In this document: positions 43,302 to 51,654 of the stretch, piece by piece
Layout of the letters: the number at the start of each line of letters is the position of its first letter
Numbering within the stretch: position 1 is the first letter of the stretch
Assembly (NCBI GenBank): GCA_946406015.1
Contig: CAMJJD010000007.1
Location: forward strand, 1-59,835
Direction of reading: 5' to 3'
DNA length: 59,835 nucleotides
DNA from: an uncultured Bacteroidales bacterium
GTDB taxonomy: Bacteria > Bacteroidota > Bacteroidia > Bacteroidales > P3
Position numbers and translations under genes: made by a program
Notes under the pieces: model-generated
The model's database searches: none
What the model saw: the letters and a program-made list of their open reading frames with translations, nothing else
What the model was told of the DNA's origin: nothing

Positions 43302-44354
43302 ATGAAGAAGATAGTTTTGCTCGCACTCATGGTGCTGCCTCTGCTGGCCGGCGCACAGACCAAAATCAAGGAGACCGCCGTTCCGCGGAGCGTCCTGCTG
43401 GCCTTGGAGAAGACCTATGACAGCTACAAGGTGCGCACCTGGTACCAGGCTCCGGGACAGTATATCGCCGAGGTTGTCATCGACGGCCAGAACGGCCGAG
43501 CCTATTTCACCGCCGGCGGCGACTGGCAGTACAGCACTTTCCCCGTCAAAGCCGAAGAGTGCCCCACGTTGATGAACACTTACTTCGTCAACAACTACCC
43601 CGGCTACCGCATCAAGAGTATCGACTTCATCGAGGAGATGAACGGCGATAACTACTACCGCATGATGATTGTCAAGAAAGGCATCGCCGAGGCCGACTGC
43701 GAAATGATATTCGACACCCGTGGCAAGCTGATGAAGAGCAACGCCCCCGACCCCGACGCCGTGAAGCGCGACTACTATACGCGTCACAGCCCCGACATGA
43801 CCGAGGAGAAGGTCAGCGAGCAGAGCGGCACGCAAACCAGCCGCCAGCGCCAGCGTCCCGCCCCCGTGGTCGACGAGCCGCAGGTGGAGATTTTCACCCC
43901 CAGCGACGCTGTGGTTGAAGCCTTCAAAAAGCAGATGGGCAAACGCATCACTGCCGGCCCCGAATGGGTGAACCGCAACGACGAGTACGCTGTGGCCTAC
44001 TTCAGCAACGCACAGAAGGTGAAGATGGAAGCCGTCTACAGCCTTGCTGACGACCGCCCCGTTATGACCGGCAAGGTGCTGGCCAAAGACCGCTACAACA
44101 GCACTATCCTCAAGTACCTGGCCGAGAAGTTCGCTGGCGAGAAGTACAAGGTGGAGAAGATGGTGGTATACGAGTTCAACTCCAAGTACCGTGACCCCGC
44201 CACGGGCAAGAAACCCAAGCCCTACACCTACGTCGTCGTCAGTCAGAAGGTGAAAGGCACGCGCGAGCATAAGTTCATCCGAATGGAGTTCAACAGCAGC
44301 GGCCAGTTCATGGACCTTCTGGCCCAGCCGCTCGACTCGAAGGACGTGCAATGA
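43302..44354 (+). CDS. Secreted protein with PepSY-like (DUF2874) repeats
   Basis: A 350-residue periplasmic or outer-surface protein with a signal peptide ending LLAGAQ. Two related halves (about 20-150 and 200-345), each with a VPRSVLLALEKTYDSYKV- or DAVVEAFKKQMGKRI-type start and an aromatic-rich sheet pattern, fit the PepSY-like family common in Bacteroidota. A Gln/Arg-rich linker (TSRQRQRPAPVV) separates them. Function is unknown; members are thought to bind or inhibit other proteins. The stop overlaps the next start (ATGA). Confidence 0.7.
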   Translation: MKKIVLLALMVLPLLAGAQTKIKETAVPRSVLLALEKTYDSYKVRTWYQAPGQYIAEVVIDGQNGRAYFTAGGDWQYSTFPVKAEECPTLMNTYFVNNYPGYRIKSIDFIEEMNGDNYYRMMIVKKGIAEADCEMIFDTRGKLMKSNAPDPDAVKRDYYTRHSPDMTEEKVSEQSGTQTSRQRQRPAPVVDEPQVEIFTPSDAVVEAFKKQMGKRITAGPEWVNRNDEYAVAYFSNAQKVKMEAVYSLADDRPVMTGKVLAKDRYNSTILKYLAEKFAGEKYKVEKMVVYEFNSKYRDPATGKKPKPYTYVVVSQKVKGTREHKFIRMEFNSSGQFMDLLAQPLDSKDVQ

Positions 44355-44845
44355 GAAGCTTTCGCAACAGACTGCGTCACAAACATCTTAAAGCCCTGTC
44401 TACTGGTAGTATGGCAGGGCTTACTCCTGTCTTCTTGATGATTTTCATCGGCCTGTGGTGGGATACACATTGCACAGGCTACTTCGGCTCGACGGAATAT
44501 TACATGCCTCGCTTCGTCGAGGTCAGCCATCATGTGTCGGCATGGATTGACGACTATAGGGCTGAGCACAGCTGTCTGCCCGACAGCCTGCAGATCGACT
44601 GGTTGACGGCGAGCGAGTGGGAAGAAAATGTCTATTCTGAAGATAGAAAATATAACAGTGTGTCCTTCCAGTATGTACAATGTACCGACGATGATGGGTA
44701 TAAACTCGTCGACTTAGACGGACGGGCTCGCTTTGTCTCGACCTCCGACAGTTCCTGGTTTAGCTATTGCTACTGGGACTTCGAAGCCGATACCGTCATC
44801 TGGGTCAAGCAGTCAGTGAATGCATCTGTTCCAATGCTGCGGTGA
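44351..44845 (+). CDS. Hypothetical single-pass membrane protein
   Basis: A 164-residue protein starting in the ATGA overlap. A basic N-terminus (RNRLRHKHLK) precedes one hydrophobic segment (about 22-38, TPVFLMIFIGLWW); the rest is probably periplasmic with many aromatic and acidic residues. I do not recognise it. Its 3' end overlaps the end of mfd on the opposite strand by about 40 bp, which is unusual but the frame is clean. Confidence 0.6.
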   Translation: MRSFRNRLRHKHLKALSTGSMAGLTPVFLMIFIGLWWDTHCTGYFGSTEYYMPRFVEVSHHVSAWIDDYRAEHSCLPDSLQIDWLTASEWEENVYSEDRKYNSVSFQYVQCTDDDGYKLVDLDGRARFVSTSDSSWFSYCYWDFEADTVIWVKQSVNASVPMLR

Positions 44846-47800
44846 TGGAGGGTATGCGGTCAATGCCGAGGCTGAGGCGTTCGGTGCTCTCCTTGAGGTG
44901 CACGCGCTGGGGGTTGTCCTGTGCATAGCGGATGAGTTTGGCGAAGCCTGTGCTGCTGTAGAAGGGACTCTCGGGATTGGAGACGAGGTGGCACACCATG
45001 CGACCCTGCTTGAGGATGAGCTTCTCGATGCCGAACTCCTTGGCAATGCGGCGCAAGGTGATGGTGCTGATGAGCTCGTCGACGCACGGTGGCACGGGCC
45101 CGAAGCGGTCCTGAAGCCGGCTGCGGTAGGCGGCGAGTTCCTCCTCGGAGGTGAGTTCGTTCAGTTCCTTGTAGAGCACCAGACGCTCGGTGCCCGAGGT
45201 GACGTAGTCGTCGGGCAGCAGCACCTCGAGGTCGGTTTCTATGGTGCACTCGCGCACGTATTCTTTCTTTTCCTCGGCCTCGACGGCGAAGAGCTCCTTG
45301 AAGTCGGTCTCTTTTAACTCCTCGATGGCTTCGTTGAGAATCTTGTGGTACATGTCGTAGCCCACCTCGCTGATGAATCCGCTCTGCTCGGCTCCCAGAA
45401 TGTTGCCGGCACCACGGATGTCGAGGTCGCGCATGGCGATGTTGAATCCACTGCCGATGGCAGAGAATTCCTCGATGGCGCGGAGACGTCGCTGTGCGTC
45501 GTCGGTGAGGGTGAGGTAGGAGGGGATGAGGAGGTAGCAGAATGCCTTGCGGTTCGAACGTCCCACGCGGCCGCGCATCTGGTGCAGGTCGCTGAGGCCG
45601 AACTGATGGGCGTTGTTGATAATCATGGTGTTGGCGTTCGGTATGTCGAGGCCGTTCTCGACAATGGAGGTGGCCACCAGCACGTCGAGGTCGCCCTCGA
45701 GGAAGCGCATCAGGGTCTCCTCGGTATCTTTGCCTTCCATGCGTCCGTGGGCCATGGCCACGCGGGCGTCGGGCACCAGCCGCTGCACGAGACCGGCCAT
45801 TTCGGGTAGGTTCTCCACTCGGTTGGAGATGAAGAAGGTCTGTCCTCCACGGCTCATCTCGTAGCTGACGGCGTCGCGGATAAGCTCCTCGTTGAAGTCG
45901 GAGAGCTCGGTCTCGATAGGTTGCCGGTTGGGCGGGGGCGTCTGGATGACGCTCAGGTCGCGGGCTCCCATGAGGGAGAACTGCAGGGTGCGCGGGATAG
46001 GGGTGGCGGTGAGGGTGAGGCAGTCGACGCCCACCTTCATCTGTTTCAGCTTTTCCTTCACGCTGACGCCGAATTTCTGTTCCTCGTCGATAATGAGCAG
46101 GCCCAGATCTTTGAAGTGGAGGTCTTTGTTGGTGATGGCGTGGGTGCCGATGAGGATGTCTATCTTGCCACTCTCCACGTCTTTGTATATCTGTGTCTTC
46201 TCCTTGGCGCTGCGGAACCGGTTGAGGTAGTCGATACGGACGGGCATGTCTTTGAGGCGCTCACGGAAGGTGTTGTAATGCTGGAATGCCAACACGGTGG
46301 AGGGCACGAGGACGGCCACCTGCTTGGAGTCGCAGCAGGCCTTGAAGGCGGCGCGGATGGCGACCTCGGTCTTGCCGAAGCCCACGTCGCCACAGACCAG
46401 ACGGTCCATGGGGGCCTGCTCTTCCATGTCGTGTTTCACGGCTACGCTGGCTTTCATCTGGTCGGGGGTGTCCTCGTATTGGAACGAGGCCTCGAGCTGC
46501 TGTTGCAGTTCGCCGTCGGCGCTGAAAGCGAATCCGCGTGAGGCCTTGCGCTTGGCGTAGAGGGCTATCAGGTCGCGGGCTATGTCCTTCACCTGCCGCT
46601 TGGTCTTCTGTTTGAGCACCTGCCAGGTGTTGCTTCCTAGCCGGTTCAGTGTCGGTGCCTCCCCTTCGCGTCCCACATAGCGCGATATCTTGTGCAGGCC
46701 GTGGATAGAGATATAGAGGACGTCGTTATTCTTGTATATAAGCCGTATCAGTTCCTGGCTTTTGCCGTCCTTCGTCACCTTCTCCAGTCCGCTGAAGCGC
46801 CCCACGCCGTAGTCGATATGGGTCACGTAGTCGCCAGGCTTCAGCTCGAAGAGCTCTTTCAGCGTCATCGCCTCGTGGGTGGCACGCAGGTCCTTGACCG
46901 TATATTTATGGTATCGGTCGAATATCTCGTGGTCGGTATAGCAGAGCAGCTTCTCCTGATGGTCGATGAAGCCGTGGGATAAGTTGAAAGTCGAGAGTTG
47001 GTAGTTGAAATTGTCGGGGAGTATCTTCTGAAGGCGCTTCTCTTGGCTTTCGTTGCTCACGGTGACGATGAGGCGGTAGCCTCGGTCGGCATACTCGCGC
47101 AGGTTGGTCTCCAGCAGGTCGAATTGCTTGTTGAATGTCGGCTGTGGCTCGCTCGTCACCTCCACCCGCACGGCCTGCGAGAAATAGTGGCTATTGCCGT
47201 ATTCCACTATGTTCAACTGCAGCAGGCGGCGCAGGAACTCTTCCGGTGCACAGCACAGTTCCTCCGGCTCGGGCAGTCTGCCCAGCACAGGATGGGCTGT
47301 GTCGGCCTGCCGCTCGGCATAGGCTTTCTTCACCTCGTCCAACTCGTGTTCCATCCGTCCTGTCGCCAGCATCAGGCTCTGCACCCACACCACGTCACCC
47401 GATGAGTAGTACTCCAGCAGGCTCACTTTGCTCTCTACTTTCCGCTCCTCGTTTCCGGTCGCGAAATCGGGCACTATGTCGATGCGGTCCAGCTGCTTCA
47501 CACTCAGCTGACTCACCGCGTCGTAGGTGCGCAGCGAGTCTACCTGATCGTCGAAGAATTCTATCCTGTAGGGCAGTTCCGAGCTGAATGAGAACACATC
47601 TACTATGCCGCCTCTGACCGCGTATTGGCCGGGCTCTACCACGAAGTCTTCGCGCTCGAATCCCAACTCCTGCAGCCGCTCCACCAGTTCCCACATGTCT
47701 TTCTGTTCGCCGCGTACCACCCGCACTGTATTCCTCCGCAGCGTCGTGTTGCCCACCACCTTCTCGCTCAGCGCCTCGGGCCAAGTCACCACCGTCAGCC

Positions 47801-48164
47801 GCTCGCCGGCCGACAGGCGTTGCACCACTTCGGTTCGCTGCATCACATTAGCGTTCTCCGTACCCTCGTCGTAATGGTATGCTTTGCGATACGAAGTGGG
47901 GAACAGCAGCACACCATCGTCCATCAGCGCCTCCAGGTCGTTGGCCATGTAGTAGGCCGCCTCTTTGTCGGGAGCCATCACCAGCAGGCTTGACGTCTGC
48001 AGGCGTCCGGCCATCGCCGCTATCACAGCCGCCGGCAGACTTCCCGTCATCCCGTCCACATGCACCCGCACTTCGCTGTCCGACAGCAACTCGGTAAGTC
48101 GCTCCACCACAGCGCTCTTCTCATAGAAGGCCGTCAGCCCTCCGTCTTGCATTATTGTAGTCAT
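44805..48164 (-). CDS. mfd: Transcription-repair coupling factor Mfd
   Basis: A 1119-residue translocase that removes stalled RNA polymerase and recruits UvrA. The N-terminal UvrB-like part has VEPGQYAVRGGIVDVFS near 180. The polymerase-interaction domain (HIDYGVGRFSGLE) lies near 455, motor motif I (GDVGFGKTEVA) near 590, DEEQ near 690, then the TRG motif region and the C-terminal domain. Residues 384-395 (FNYQLSTFNLS) come from a TTGAAAG array and look inserted between the N-terminal domains and the polymerase-interaction domain. It lies 46 bp downstream of porX on the same strand. Its UvrA partner is encoded at 51655. Confidence 0.95.
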   Translation of the reverse strand: MTTIMQDGGLTAFYEKSAVVERLTELLSDSEVRVHVDGMTGSLPAAVIAAMAGRLQTSSLLVMAPDKEAAYYMANDLEALMDDGVLLFPTSYRKAYHYDEGTENANVMQRTEVVQRLSAGERLTVVTWPEALSEKVVGNTTLRRNTVRVVRGEQKDMWELVERLQELGFEREDFVVEPGQYAVRGGIVDVFSFSSELPYRIEFFDDQVDSLRTYDAVSQLSVKQLDRIDIVPDFATGNEERKVESKVSLLEYYSSGDVVWVQSLMLATGRMEHELDEVKKAYAERQADTAHPVLGRLPEPEELCCAPEEFLRRLLQLNIVEYGNSHYFSQAVRVEVTSEPQPTFNKQFDLLETNLREYADRGYRLIVTVSNESQEKRLQKILPDNFNYQLSTFNLSHGFIDHQEKLLCYTDHEIFDRYHKYTVKDLRATHEAMTLKELFELKPGDYVTHIDYGVGRFSGLEKVTKDGKSQELIRLIYKNNDVLYISIHGLHKISRYVGREGEAPTLNRLGSNTWQVLKQKTKRQVKDIARDLIALYAKRKASRGFAFSADGELQQQLEASFQYEDTPDQMKASVAVKHDMEEQAPMDRLVCGDVGFGKTEVAIRAAFKACCDSKQVAVLVPSTVLAFQHYNTFRERLKDMPVRIDYLNRFRSAKEKTQIYKDVESGKIDILIGTHAITNKDLHFKDLGLLIIDEEQKFGVSVKEKLKQMKVGVDCLTLTATPIPRTLQFSLMGARDLSVIQTPPPNRQPIETELSDFNEELIRDAVSYEMSRGGQTFFISNRVENLPEMAGLVQRLVPDARVAMAHGRMEGKDTEETLMRFLEGDLDVLVATSIVENGLDIPNANTMIINNAHQFGLSDLHQMRGRVGRSNRKAFCYLLIPSYLTLTDDAQRRLRAIEEFSAIGSGFNIAMRDLDIRGAGNILGAEQSGFISEVGYDMYHKILNEAIEELKETDFKELFAVEAEEKKEYVRECTIETDLEVLLPDDYVTSGTERLVLYKELNELTSEEELAAYRSRLQDRFGPVPPCVDELISTITLRRIAKEFGIEKLILKQGRMVCHLVSNPESPFYSSTGFAKLIRYAQDNPQRVHLKESTERLSLGIDRIPSITAALEQMHSLTA
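46982..47013 (-). repeat. TTGAAAG heptamer array inside mfd
   Basis: The plus strand reads AGTTGAA, AGTCGAG, AGTTGGT, AGTTGAA, ATTG. On the coding strand it gives FNYQLSTFNL, the same peptide type as in murB. Confidence 0.8.
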
Positions 48165-48210
48165 GAATCACCAGCTGGGTTCTATTCGTTAATTGCCAAT
48201 CTCACGCCTC

Positions 48211-49758
48211 TTATCTTCTCGGCGACAGCGTCACCCACGGTACCAGCGTCTCTTCCATCGACACGCCTCCGTGCTGGAATGTGCCTGTGTACAACTGCAC
48301 ATACTGGTTGTAGTTGTTCGGATAGGCGAAGAAATCGCCTGCCCGGGCGAAGATATAGGGCGACGTGACATGTCTGCGAGGCAGGAACAGTTGCGCGGGA
48401 TCCTTCACCTCGAACACCTCTTTGGGGTTGTAGTCCAGCAGGCGGCCCTGCTTGTAGCGCAGGTTCACACTCACTTCGCGGTCGCCTTTCACCCGCACCG
48501 GACGTTCTACCCGCGTCGACCCGTGGTCGGTGGTAATCACAACCCGCACCTTGCGTTCCGACAGCTCACGCAGAAGCTCCATCAGTGGCGAATGCTCCAT
48601 CCACGACCGTGTCAACGACCGGTAGGCACGGTCCGTGTCTGCCAGTTCGCGCACCACATGGCTGTCTGTGCTTGCGTGTGAAAGCATGTCCACGAAGTTG
48701 TATATCACCACATTCAGGTCGTACCTCATCAGATCGTCCACCCGCTCCACCAGCCGTCGGCCATACTGTGCATTCAGCACTTTGTTGTATGAATGCTTCA
48801 CGTTCAGTCCGTGACGACGCAACTGCTCGTCCAGCAGCTCGTCCTCATATTGGTTCTTATACCCCTCTTCGTCTTCGTTTACCCACCACTGTGGGTACTT
48901 CCGTTCAATCTCGCTCGGCATCAGTCCCGCGAACATCGCGTTGCGCGCAAACTGTGTCGTTGTCGGCAGAATGGTCCAGTACAGCTCGTCGTGTTCGACC
49001 CGCATCAGAGGCTCCACCAGCGGCTGCACGTACTTCCACTGGTCGTAGCGGAAATTGTCAATCACTATCAGGAAGACGGGTGTCTTGTCTTTCAGCATAG
49101 GCACCAGTCGCTCGCGTACCACCGTTTGACTCATCAAGGGTTTCTCTGCGCGACCGGACAGCCAGTCGCGGTACATCCCCTCGTAGAAGCGGCAGAACTG
49201 TGCTCCCGCCTCGCGTCGTTGCGACAAGAAGATGTCGTGGATATTCTCGTCGTCCGTCGACGCCAGCTCCAGGTCCCAGAACACCAGTCTCCGATACATC
49301 TCTTCCCACTCCGTCGCAGTCTGGCAGTCGCCCAGCTGCATCCCTATCTCGCGGAACTGCTGCTGGTAGCCCTGCGTACTGTGCTCGCTCCGCAGTCGCC
49401 GTCCTTCGGTGTGCTTCTTCACCGTCAGCAGCAGTTGGCTCGGGCTCACAGGTTTGATCAGGTAGTCGTTAATCTTGCCTCCCAGCGCATCGTCCATGAT
49501 GTGCTCCTCCTCACTTTTGGTGATCATCACCACCGGCAGCTGCGGCCACCGTTCCTTGATGGCCTTCAGCGTGTCGATGCCGCTCAGACCCGGCATCTGC
49601 TCGTCTAGAAACACGATGTCCACCCCCTCCAGCACATCCAACGCGTCGCGTCCCGACGTCACGGGCACCACATGGTACCCCTTCTCTTCAAGATACATGA
49701 TATGGGGCCGCAACAGGTCAATCTCGTCGTCAGCCCAAAGGATTGTAGCGTTATTCAT
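48211..49758 (-). CDS. porX: T9SS response regulator PorX (receiver plus PglZ/alkaline phosphatase-fold domain)
   Basis: A 515-residue two-domain regulator. The receiver (1-120) has the acidic pair D10 D11, phospho-acceptor D52 (FLDEQMPG) and conserved Lys near 84. The C-terminal part (about 170-515) is a PglZ-like phosphatase fold with FLIVIDNFRYDQ and VITTDHGSTR metal-site segments. This architecture and length match PorX of Porphyromonas, which with PorY and SigP controls T9SS genes. It fits the T9SS cargo proteins encoded at 20134 and 35951. The ATG at 49758 is chosen because MNNATILWADDE begins the receiver. PorY is not in the window. Confidence 0.92.
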   Translation of the reverse strand: MNNATILWADDEIDLLRPHIMYLEEKGYHVVPVTSGRDALDVLEGVDIVFLDEQMPGLSGIDTLKAIKERWPQLPVVMITKSEEEHIMDDALGGKINDYLIKPVSPSQLLLTVKKHTEGRRLRSEHSTQGYQQQFREIGMQLGDCQTATEWEEMYRRLVFWDLELASTDDENIHDIFLSQRREAGAQFCRFYEGMYRDWLSGRAEKPLMSQTVVRERLVPMLKDKTPVFLIVIDNFRYDQWKYVQPLVEPLMRVEHDELYWTILPTTTQFARNAMFAGLMPSEIERKYPQWWVNEDEEGYKNQYEDELLDEQLRRHGLNVKHSYNKVLNAQYGRRLVERVDDLMRYDLNVVIYNFVDMLSHASTDSHVVRELADTDRAYRSLTRSWMEHSPLMELLRELSERKVRVVITTDHGSTRVERPVRVKGDREVSVNLRYKQGRLLDYNPKEVFEVKDPAQLFLPRRHVTSPYIFARAGDFFAYPNNYNQYVQLYTGTFQHGGVSMEETLVPWVTLSPRR

Positions 49759-49845
49759 ACCTTCTTTAACGACATCAGGGGAAAAATATTGTGTCGGCGC
49801 TTGAACATAATACTCAGAGTTGATTTTGCATTTTATACAATAAAA

Positions 49846-49853
49846 CAAATATA
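49846..49853 (-). promoter_or_regulatory. -7 element TATATTTG upstream of porX
   Basis: The minus strand reads TATATTTG about 87 nt before the porX ATG. The first box is not clear. Confidence 0.4.
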
Positions 49854-49928
49854 TTGCCGTTGTATAATGGCGTGTGTGATGAGTGTTTGAGGCTTGGAAT
49901 TGGAAATATTATATTAAATATCAGGATT

Positions 49929-51371
49929 ATGAAGAAGATGCTTATGATGATGGCGGCGCTGGCGAGTGCTGCGGTGGCGCTGGGACAGCCGGCGTTGACG
50001 AAAGGCATGGAAGGCAAACGCTTGGATGCCGACGAGCTGGCGACAGCGCGCTATGTGGGGGTGGAAAAAGGAATGGACGCCTGGGTGATGGAAGGCCGGA
50101 AGCACGTGAAGCAGGTGGTGCTGACGGACGTGAACCTGGAACCTGTCGTGGTGGCCCCCATCGAAGGCAGCGGCGACTTGGAACTGCTGGCGGCGAGTCC
50201 GGCGGACTACCGTACGGGTGTGCTGTTGGCCGACAAGCGGTCGAAACGGGCTGTTGTGCTGCGTGGCGAGATGGATGCCGACAGCCGTGCGCTGGTGGAA
50301 AGTCCCGACACGGTGGTGGCATTCGACTTCGGCCGCAAAGATGTCTGCATGCTCTGGGCTGCCACCTCGCCTTCGGGACGCTACACGGCCCTGGTAGCGG
50401 TGATACAGATGAACGACGAGCAGCAGTATAGCGCCTACACGGCTATGTTCGACAGCCGCATGTACCGCATCTGGGGCAGGGAATATGCACTGGGGTCGCT
50501 CCACGAGGTGGTGGCGACTGACGACGGACGTGTGGTGACGCTGGGTGAGGAACGCGAGGGCGACGAGTCGCACTTCGTGTTCAACGTGCTGGACTCGCTG
50601 CGCTCCACGACCTTTGACGCGGTGGTGAAGTGCGACCCGGTGCAAGAGGTCCATCTGGCCAATGTGATAGGTCCCTATGCAGTGGTGGCCGGCACCTATC
50701 GTCCGGCGGGCAAGAAGAACGAGGGAATGACGGCCGGCGTGCTGACCCTGTCGTTCCACCTCGACTCGGCTCAGTTGGCGGGAGTGACGTTGCGTCCGCT
50801 GCAGAACGAAGACTTGAATATACTGCTCAACGAGAAGACGAAGAAGATACAGAAGGCACAGGCCCTTGACCATGTGAAGCAGCTGGGTTGCGTGGCGACA
50901 CCCTACGGGGCGGTGCTGGCTCTGGGTCGCGACATGGTGGTGGAACGCAGCTCGAATGGCGGCAGCGTGACCCGCACCGGCTACGGGACGGGTGTGATGA
51001 TGGCGGCGGTGGACACCACGGGTCGTGTGTGCTGGGTGCGCAACCTGCGTCGCAACGACGTGAACGAAGAGGGTGAACGTCCGACGCTGGGCATCGCGGC
51101 TGTGGGCAATCGGGTGTGCGTGGTCAAGTCCGAGCACGCCAAGATGCCGTCCATCTATGACATCAGCAACGAGGCCAAGCAGATGAAGCAGGGTGACAAA
51201 GGCAACGTGGTGGTGTATGCCGTCGATGCCGAAGGGCAGGTGGAGAAACTGCTGCTTGAGGCAAAGTCGAAACAGACCGTGGTACGCGCGTTGACGCGGC
51301 ACGACGGCACATTGGTGTACCTGAGCCGTACGGGCAAGAAGTCACGCCTGGCCGAGTTGAGAGGTATGTGA
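49929..51371 (+). CDS. Hypothetical secreted protein, propeller-like pattern
   Basis: A 480-residue protein with signal peptide MKKMLMMMAALASAAVALGQ. The rest alternates short beta strands and Gly/Asp turns (GVLLADKRSKRAVVL, GRVVTLGEE, GTLVYLSRTGKKSRL), which suggests a beta-propeller or similar, but I recognise no family. There is no T9SS signal and no membrane helix, so it is probably periplasmic. It is divergent from porX. Confidence 0.65.
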   Translation: MKKMLMMMAALASAAVALGQPALTKGMEGKRLDADELATARYVGVEKGMDAWVMEGRKHVKQVVLTDVNLEPVVVAPIEGSGDLELLAASPADYRTGVLLADKRSKRAVVLRGEMDADSRALVESPDTVVAFDFGRKDVCMLWAATSPSGRYTALVAVIQMNDEQQYSAYTAMFDSRMYRIWGREYALGSLHEVVATDDGRVVTLGEEREGDESHFVFNVLDSLRSTTFDAVVKCDPVQEVHLANVIGPYAVVAGTYRPAGKKNEGMTAGVLTLSFHLDSAQLAGVTLRPLQNEDLNILLNEKTKKIQKAQALDHVKQLGCVATPYGAVLALGRDMVVERSSNGGSVTRTGYGTGVMMAAVDTTGRVCWVRNLRRNDVNEEGERPTLGIAAVGNRVCVVKSEHAKMPSIYDISNEAKQMKQGDKGNVVVYAVDAEGQVEKLLLEAKSKQTVVRALTRHDGTLVYLSRTGKKSRLAELRGM

Positions 51372-51654
51372 GCACAAAAGACTGAGAGATAACAAGGCAA
51401 AAAGTCAAGGATTCAGAAGCTGTTGCCAAGTCGGAGGTCGGAAGCCAGCTCTCCCACTCAAAAATTTACAGACATAAAGACTCACAGACTTAGAGACTCA
51501 CAGACATAGAGACTCACAGACATAGAGACTCACAGACTTAGAGACTCAAAGACATAAAGACTCACAGACATAAAGACTCACAGACTTAGAGACTCACAGA
51601 CTTAATGACTCACTGACTCAAGGACTCAAAGATTTTCTGAAAGGATAAAAGAGG
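51372..51654. repeat. Gap before uvrA filled by an AGACTCAC octamer array
   Basis: From about 51475 to 51640 there are about twenty octamers: AGACTCAC, AGACTTAG, AGACATAG, AGACATAA and AGACTCAA in changing order, often alternating. Before it, AAGTCGGAGGTCGGAAG at about 51429 is a short heptamer patch. No gene or clear promoter was seen before the uvrA start. Confidence 0.9.

Noticed and set aside
51475-51640. CRISPR array
   Set aside because: Units are 8 bp with no unique spacers, and no cas genes are present.
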